This document shows, one piece after another, positions 41,979-45,006 of a stretch of DNA of 45,006 nt. Both the position numbers and the translations under genes were made by a program. Every line of letters begins with the position of its first letter. Position 1 is the stretch's first letter. The stretch spans positions 1-45,006 of the forward strand of contig NZ_CAKVKB010000019.1 in NCBI RefSeq assembly GCF_934754915.1, in the 5' to 3' direction. This DNA is from an uncultured Clostridium sp. Lineage in GTDB: Bacteria; Bacillota; Clostridia; Clostridiales; Clostridiaceae. The notes below the pieces were generated by a model, which had not been told where the DNA came from, did not search any database, and saw only the letters and a program-made list of their open reading frames with translations.

Positions 41979-42575
41979 ATGAATAAAAAAATAGATACTG
42001 ATAAGATTCAGGAATGCATAAGAGAAATTTTAATAGCTTTGGGAGACGATCCAGAAAGGGAAGGTCTTAAGGATACTCCTAAAAGAGTTGCAAAAATGTA
42101 TGAAGAAGTTTTTGAAGGAATGACTCATACAAATGAAGAAATAGCAGAAATGTTTGGAACAACTTTTGAAGAGGAAAGCTGTGTTGAAGAAGTACATAAT
42201 AATATGGTTATAGTAAGGGATATACCAATACACAGTTATTGTGAACATCATCTTGCATTAATGTATAATATGAAAGTTAATGTTGTTTATATTCCTAGGA
42301 AAAAGATAATTGGACTTAGCAAGATTGCAAGAATTGCCGATATGGTTGGAAAGAGGCTTCAGCTTCAGGAACGTATAGGAACTGATATTGCAGAAATAGT
42401 TTCAATGGTTACAGAAACAGAAGATGTCGGAGTAATAATAACTGGCGAACATAGCTGTATGACTGCAAGAGGAATAAAGAAACCTGGAACATTAACAACA
42501 ACAACAACATTTACTGGAGTATTTAAAGAAAATCCAATGTTGAGACAGGAAGCACTTCTTCTCATAAAACAGTAA
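41979..42575 (+). CDS. folE: GTP cyclohydrolase I
   Basis: FolE opens GTP to 7,8-dihydroneopterin triphosphate, feeding both folate and queuosine synthesis. The 198-residue protein has the zinc ligands in HSYCEHHLALM and GEHSCMTARG, and the substrate-binding RIADMVGKRLQLQERIG and GIKKPGTLTTT. Its position between queDE and queCF, and the absence of other folate genes, imply a role in queuosine precursor supply here (inference). The ribosome binding site is weak (AAGGAAGAATGGGG). No riboswitch was found in its own leader. Confidence 0.95.
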   Translation: MNKKIDTDKIQECIREILIALGDDPEREGLKDTPKRVAKMYEEVFEGMTHTNEEIAEMFGTTFEEESCVEEVHNNMVIVRDIPIHSYCEHHLALMYNMKVNVVYIPRKKIIGLSKIARIADMVGKRLQLQERIGTDIAEIVSMVTETEDVGVIITGEHSCMTARGIKKPGTLTTTTTFTGVFKENPMLRQEALLLIKQ

Positions 42576-42664
42576 TAAATAGTTTAAAAATCTTTCATTT
42601 GGATTAAAGGTATATAAAACAAAAGTACATAAAAATTATGTTATAGGGATTAATTAATTTTTTA

Positions 42665-42693
42665 TTGATTGGTTCATAATATTATGATATTAT
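42665..42693 (+). promoter_or_regulatory. Promoter of the queCF leader
   Basis: TTGATT (42665-42670), 17-bp spacer, TATTAT (42688-42693), 18 bp before the second preQ1 aptamer. Confidence 0.75.
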
Positions 42694-42711
42694 CATAAAG
42701 TAATTAAATAT

Positions 42712-42755
42712 GGACAGTTCATTTAGACCATCCTGTCCTTAAATAAAACTAGGCT
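42712..42755 (+). promoter_or_regulatory. preQ1-I riboswitch, queC-queF leader
   Basis: The aptamer is identical to that at 40207 from GGACAG through ACTAGGCTATT: stem GGACAG/CTGTCC, loop with UUC and ACC, and tail AAATAAAACTAGG that can form the pseudoknot. It precedes queC and queF. The two leaders are also similar upstream (GATATTAT...AAAGTAA...TTAAAT.ATGGACAG) but diverge after the aptamer, so they descend from one duplicated regulatory region. Confidence 0.88.
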
Positions 42756-42815
42756 ATTTAAATTGAAATAAGTTAGGTGAATGCATTTTTTAAATGTCAT
42801 AGAATTTTGAATTAC

Positions 42816-42858
42816 AGTCTGTTTTATTATTTAATGTAATAAAGCAGACTCTTTTATT
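42816..42858 (+). terminator. Riboswitch-associated terminator (queC leader, T1)
   Basis: AGTCTGTTTTATTA (42816-42829) pairs with TAATAAAGCAGACT (42837-42850), one G-U pair, followed by CTTTTATTT. Confidence 0.8.
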
Positions 42859-42866
42859 TATAAGGG

Positions 42867-42933
42867 CTTTTTATTTCAGTTATTTTGTCTATTTTATGAT
42901 GAAATTAAACTGATATAAAAAGTTTTTTTATTT
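42867..42933 (+). terminator. Second leader terminator (queC leader, T2)
   Basis: CTTTTTATTTCAGTT (42867-42881) pairs with AACTGATATAAAAAG (42908-42922) with one mismatch, followed by T7. Still more than 130 bp upstream of queC, and parallel to T2 in the queD leader although the sequences differ. Confidence 0.75.
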
Positions 42934-43062
42934 TATGACTGTAAGATTGCAGGAGCATTCAGAGCAGACATAAAAAATAATGCCTGTGAGATTAAATAAA
43001 AATATTTCCTATAAATAGTGTAGTCAGAAAATTTTTATCAGCATGAATAGGAGAAAAGAAAA

Positions 43063-43722
43063 ATGAATAAAAAAGCAGTTGTCGTATTTTCAGGAGGACA
43101 AGACTCTACAACTTGTCTATTCTGGGCATTAAAAAATTTTGATGAAGTTATTGCAGTAACTTTCAACTACAATCAAAAACACAAACTTGAGATAGAGTGT
43201 GCAAAAAATATTGCAGAAGAACTTGGAGTTGAACATCATATTTTAGATATGGGACTTTTAAATCAGCTTGCACCTAATGCATTGACAAGAGATGATATTG
43301 AAATAAAAATGGGTGAAAATGGAGCTCCTCCATCAACTTTTGTAGAAGGAAGAAATATGCTTTTTCTAACTTTTGCAGGAGTACTCGCAAAAGTTAAAGG
43401 AGCAAGACATATTATTACAGGTGTATGTGAGACTGACTTCAGCGGATATCCTGACTGCAGGGATGTATTTATAAAGTCACTCAATGTTACAATGAATCTT
43501 GCAATGGATTATGAATTTGTAATCCATACTCCCCTTATGTGGATAGATAAAGCAGAAACATGGAAAATGGCAGATGAATTTGGAAAGCTGGATTATGTAA
43601 GGAATAAAACATTAACATGCTACAATGGAATAATGGGCGATGGATGCGGGAAGTGTCCTGCATGCATTTTAAGAAAAAGAGGACTTGAAAAATATCTAAA
43701 ATCAAAGGAAGAAAATTTATAA
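43063..43722 (+). CDS. queC: 7-cyano-7-deazaguanine synthase
   Basis: QueC uses ATP and ammonia to turn 7-carboxy-7-deazaguanine into preQ0. The 219-residue protein has the N-type ATP-pyrophosphatase loop FSGGQDSTT (S10-T17) and a C-terminal zinc site of four cysteines, CYNGIMGDGCGKCPAC (C-x8-C-x2-C-x2-C). The ATG follows AGGAGAAAAG. It lies under the second preQ1 riboswitch and is followed by queF after 49 bp, a gap containing the short direct repeat AAAGCAGAATAAAAGGA twice. Confidence 0.96.
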   Translation: MNKKAVVVFSGGQDSTTCLFWALKNFDEVIAVTFNYNQKHKLEIECAKNIAEELGVEHHILDMGLLNQLAPNALTRDDIEIKMGENGAPPSTFVEGRNMLFLTFAGVLAKVKGARHIITGVCETDFSGYPDCRDVFIKSLNVTMNLAMDYEFVIHTPLMWIDKAETWKMADEFGKLDYVRNKTLTCYNGIMGDGCGKCPACILRKRGLEKYLKSKEENL

Positions 43723-43771
43723 TTTATGAAAGCAGAATAAAAGGAAAAGCAGAATAAAAGGAGAAAAGGAT

Positions 43772-44275
43772 ATGTATGAAACAGGAAGAAAAAGCAAGGA
43801 ATTAGAAGGATTATCTCTTCTTGGAAATATGGGAACAAAATATGACTATGGATATAATCCTGATATTCTTGAAGTATTTGAAAATAAGCATCAGGGTAAT
43901 GATTACTTTGTGAAATTCAACTGTCCAGAATTTACAAGCTTGTGTCCAATAACTGGCCAGCCAGATTTTGCAACTATTTATATAAGCTATATACCTGATA
44001 TTAAAATGGTTGAAAGCAAATCATTAAAGTTATATCTGTTCAGTTTTAGAAATCATGGAGATTTTCATGAAGACTGTATGAATATAATAATGAAAGATCT
44101 TATAAAGCTTATGGAACCAAAGTATATTGAAGTGTGGGGAAAATTCACTCCAAGAGGTGGAATAAGCATTGATCCTTACTGCAATTATGGAAAACCTGGA
44201 ACTAAATTTGAAAAAATGGCTGAATACAGAATGATGAATCATGATATTTATCCCGAAAAAATTGATAATAGATAA
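43772..44275 (+). CDS. queF: NADPH-dependent 7-cyano-7-deazaguanine reductase
   Basis: QueF (short, YkvM-type, 167 residues) reduces the nitrile of preQ0 to the amine preQ1, the last step before tRNA insertion. The catalytic Cys that forms the thioimide is C58 in FTSLCPITGQPDF, with the catalytic Asp at D65; the NADPH-binding QueF motif is ESKSLKLYLFSFRNHGDFHED. Final gene of the queCF transcript, so its product preQ1 represses its own synthesis through the riboswitch. No tgt or queA gene, for insertion and maturation, is in this window. Confidence 0.96.
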   Translation: MYETGRKSKELEGLSLLGNMGTKYDYGYNPDILEVFENKHQGNDYFVKFNCPEFTSLCPITGQPDFATIYISYIPDIKMVESKSLKLYLFSFRNHGDFHEDCMNIIMKDLIKLMEPKYIEVWGKFTPRGGISIDPYCNYGKPGTKFEKMAEYRMMNHDIYPEKIDNR

Positions 44276-44310
44276 AATTGATTAAGAATTGTGTATTTTA
44301 GAGAATTTAG

Positions 44311-44364
44311 CTATTGCTGAAAATATTGAATTGTCAATTCGTCAAAAAATATTTTCAATAATAG
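44311..44364 (+). terminator. Hairpin after queF
   Basis: CTATTGCTGAAAATATT pairs with AATATTTTCAATAATAG with a two-base internal mismatch, followed by ACTTAGTTTTATT. Probable terminator of queCF. Confidence 0.65.
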
Positions 44365-44415
44365 ACTTAGTTTTATTCATCATAAATGAGTAAAATAATA
44401 AAATAGCAGGAAAGT

Positions 44416-44465
44416 AGCAATCATCTGATTCATATATGAGAAATAATCAGATGGCTGTTTTTTTA
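44416..44465 (+). terminator. Second terminator after queF
   Basis: CATCTGATT (44422-44430) pairs perfectly with AATCAGATG (44445-44453), with outer AGC/GCT pairing, and is followed by T7. It directly abuts repeat copy C. Confidence 0.85.
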
Positions 44466-44553
44466 TTCTTTAGGAAATTATATATTCGGATGATTTGTGG
44501 ATAACTTTGGAAAGGGGCGGAAACACACAGTCTGCAAAGCAGATTTTTTTATT
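44465..44553 (+). repeat. DnaA-box/terminator repeat, copy C
   Basis: Same element as at 27212-27385: TAGGAAATTATAT, then TTGTGGATAACTTTGGAAAGG, GGAAACACACAG, then hairpin AGTCTGC-AAA-GCAGATT (44529-44545) and T7. TGTGGATAA at 44496-44504 is the complement of the DnaA box TTATCCACA. Like copies A and B it starts right after the T-tract of another terminator. Confidence 0.85.
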
Positions 44554-44631
44554 TATGCAGGAGTATTAAAATATATTATTTTTAAAAATTCAAGCATGCA
44601 ATTATAAAAATTATTAAAAAAACGACATACA

Positions 44632-44680
44632 TTGACAAACAACAATTTAATCATTTAAAATACATTGTACGCTATGTATA
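44632..44680 (+). promoter_or_regulatory. Promoter and palindromic operator of the MarR gene
   Basis: TTGACA (44632-44637), 18-bp spacer, TAAAAT (44656-44661). An inverted repeat ATACAT-8 bp-ATGTAT (44660-44679) overlaps the transcription start region, the usual place for MarR autorepression. Confidence 0.6.
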
Positions 44681-44700
44681 TATGAAATGGGGTGATGATT

Positions 44701-45006
44701 GTGAACAAATGTGAGGAGTATATTGAAGATCCACTTGTAGGAGGTCTTATTCAGCATATTGCCCATTCAATGTTTAAAGAAACTAATAGAGACCTTCAAC
44801 AATATAATTTGACAGGAGTTCAGGCAAATATATTAATATATCTGTATTTTAATCAACATAAAGGAGACATATATCAGAAAGATATTGAAAAACACCTCCA
44901 TCTTACTAATCCTACAGTAACAGGAGTTGTAAAGCGTCTTGAGCTTAAAGAGCTTATATCAAGGCATGGCTGCAAGGAAGATGGAAGATACAAGTGCCAC
45001 ATATTG
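44701..45006 (+). CDS. MarR-family transcriptional regulator (3' end beyond window)
   Basis: Partial: 102 codons, open at the window edge. The visible part has an N-terminal dimerisation helix, then a winged helix-turn-helix: LTGVQANILIYLYFNQHKGDIYQKDIEKHLHLTNPTVTGVVKRL and the wing ISRHGCKEDGRYKC (family pattern D-x-R). MarR regulators repress efflux or stress genes and release DNA on ligand binding. I take GTG 44701, 8 nt after GGGGTGAT; an in-frame ATG at 44695 abuts the ribosome binding site and is less likely. A palindrome in its promoter suggests autoregulation. Its target genes probably lie beyond the window. Confidence 0.85.
   Translation, partial: MNKCEEYIEDPLVGGLIQHIAHSMFKETNRDLQQYNLTGVQANILIYLYFNQHKGDIYQKDIEKHLHLTNPTVTGVVKRLELKELISRHGCKEDGRYKCHIL

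Overview
The window looks like chromosomal DNA of a low-GC, spore-forming Clostridium (Clostridium sensu stricto type). The evidence is the very AT-rich codon use, strong GGAGG ribosome binding sites, TTGACA/TATAAT promoters, a pheST operon behind a T-box, and clostridial families such as UPF0210/UPF0237, UPF0397 ECF transporters, DUF1189 and a YsgA-like methyltransferase next to pheST. The genus is inferred from gene content; no 16S rRNA or other marker is present. I see no prophage, transposase, integrase, CRISPR array, tRNA or rRNA gene.

Layout. 1-5.5 kb: a SpoU-type RNA methyltransferase; an orphan LytTR response regulator facing a duplicated gene pair (one lipoprotein, one copy without a signal peptide); and a MATE efflux pump with its MerR regulator behind a MerR-type promoter. 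5.6-11.5 kb: a YhiN-type flavoprotein, a T-box riboswitch controlling pheS-pheT, a small membrane-protein gene interrupted by a stop codon, and a 97-residue unknown. 11.9-20.3 kb: a heterodimeric ABC exporter, the ACT-domain/UPF0210 pair, and a chemoreceptor gene split by one in-frame TAA. 20.5-29.2 kb: YgiQ radical SAM protein, a surface-protein pseudogene, an AAA ATPase, exonuclease III, an alpha/beta hydrolase, a cysteine hydrolase, two tandem copies of a repeat carrying a DnaA-box-like 9-mer and a terminator, two small unknown genes and RNase Z. 29.4-37 kb: a small membrane protein, an ECF vitamin-type transporter (S, fused A-A', T), a chemoreceptor-like protein and a TetM-like ribosomal protection GTPase. 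37-40 kb: a DNRLRE-domain protein, a GNAT acetyltransferase, a YgjP-type metallopeptidase and a DUF1189 membrane protein. 40.1-44.3 kb: a complete preQ1 (queuosine precursor) pathway. The window ends inside a MarR regulator.

The most coherent system is the queuosine-precursor locus. FolE makes dihydroneopterin triphosphate from GTP, QueD makes carboxytetrahydropterin, QueE makes 7-carboxy-7-deazaguanine, QueC makes preQ0 and QueF reduces it to preQ1. Two nearly identical leaders, each a sigma-A promoter, a preQ1-I aptamer and two successive intrinsic terminators, precede queD-queE and queC-queF, so product feedback is doubled.

Other regulation visible in the DNA: a Phe T-box before pheST; a 19-bp-spacer MerR promoter with a dyad before the MATE gene; a palindrome at the MarR promoter; and a possible LytTR site before the lipoprotein gene. 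Three reading frames (a small membrane protein, a chemoreceptor and a GEVEDY/DUF11 surface protein) are each broken by an in-frame TAA with no visible indel, which suggests recent decay or base errors. Two dispersed intergenic repeat families are also present.
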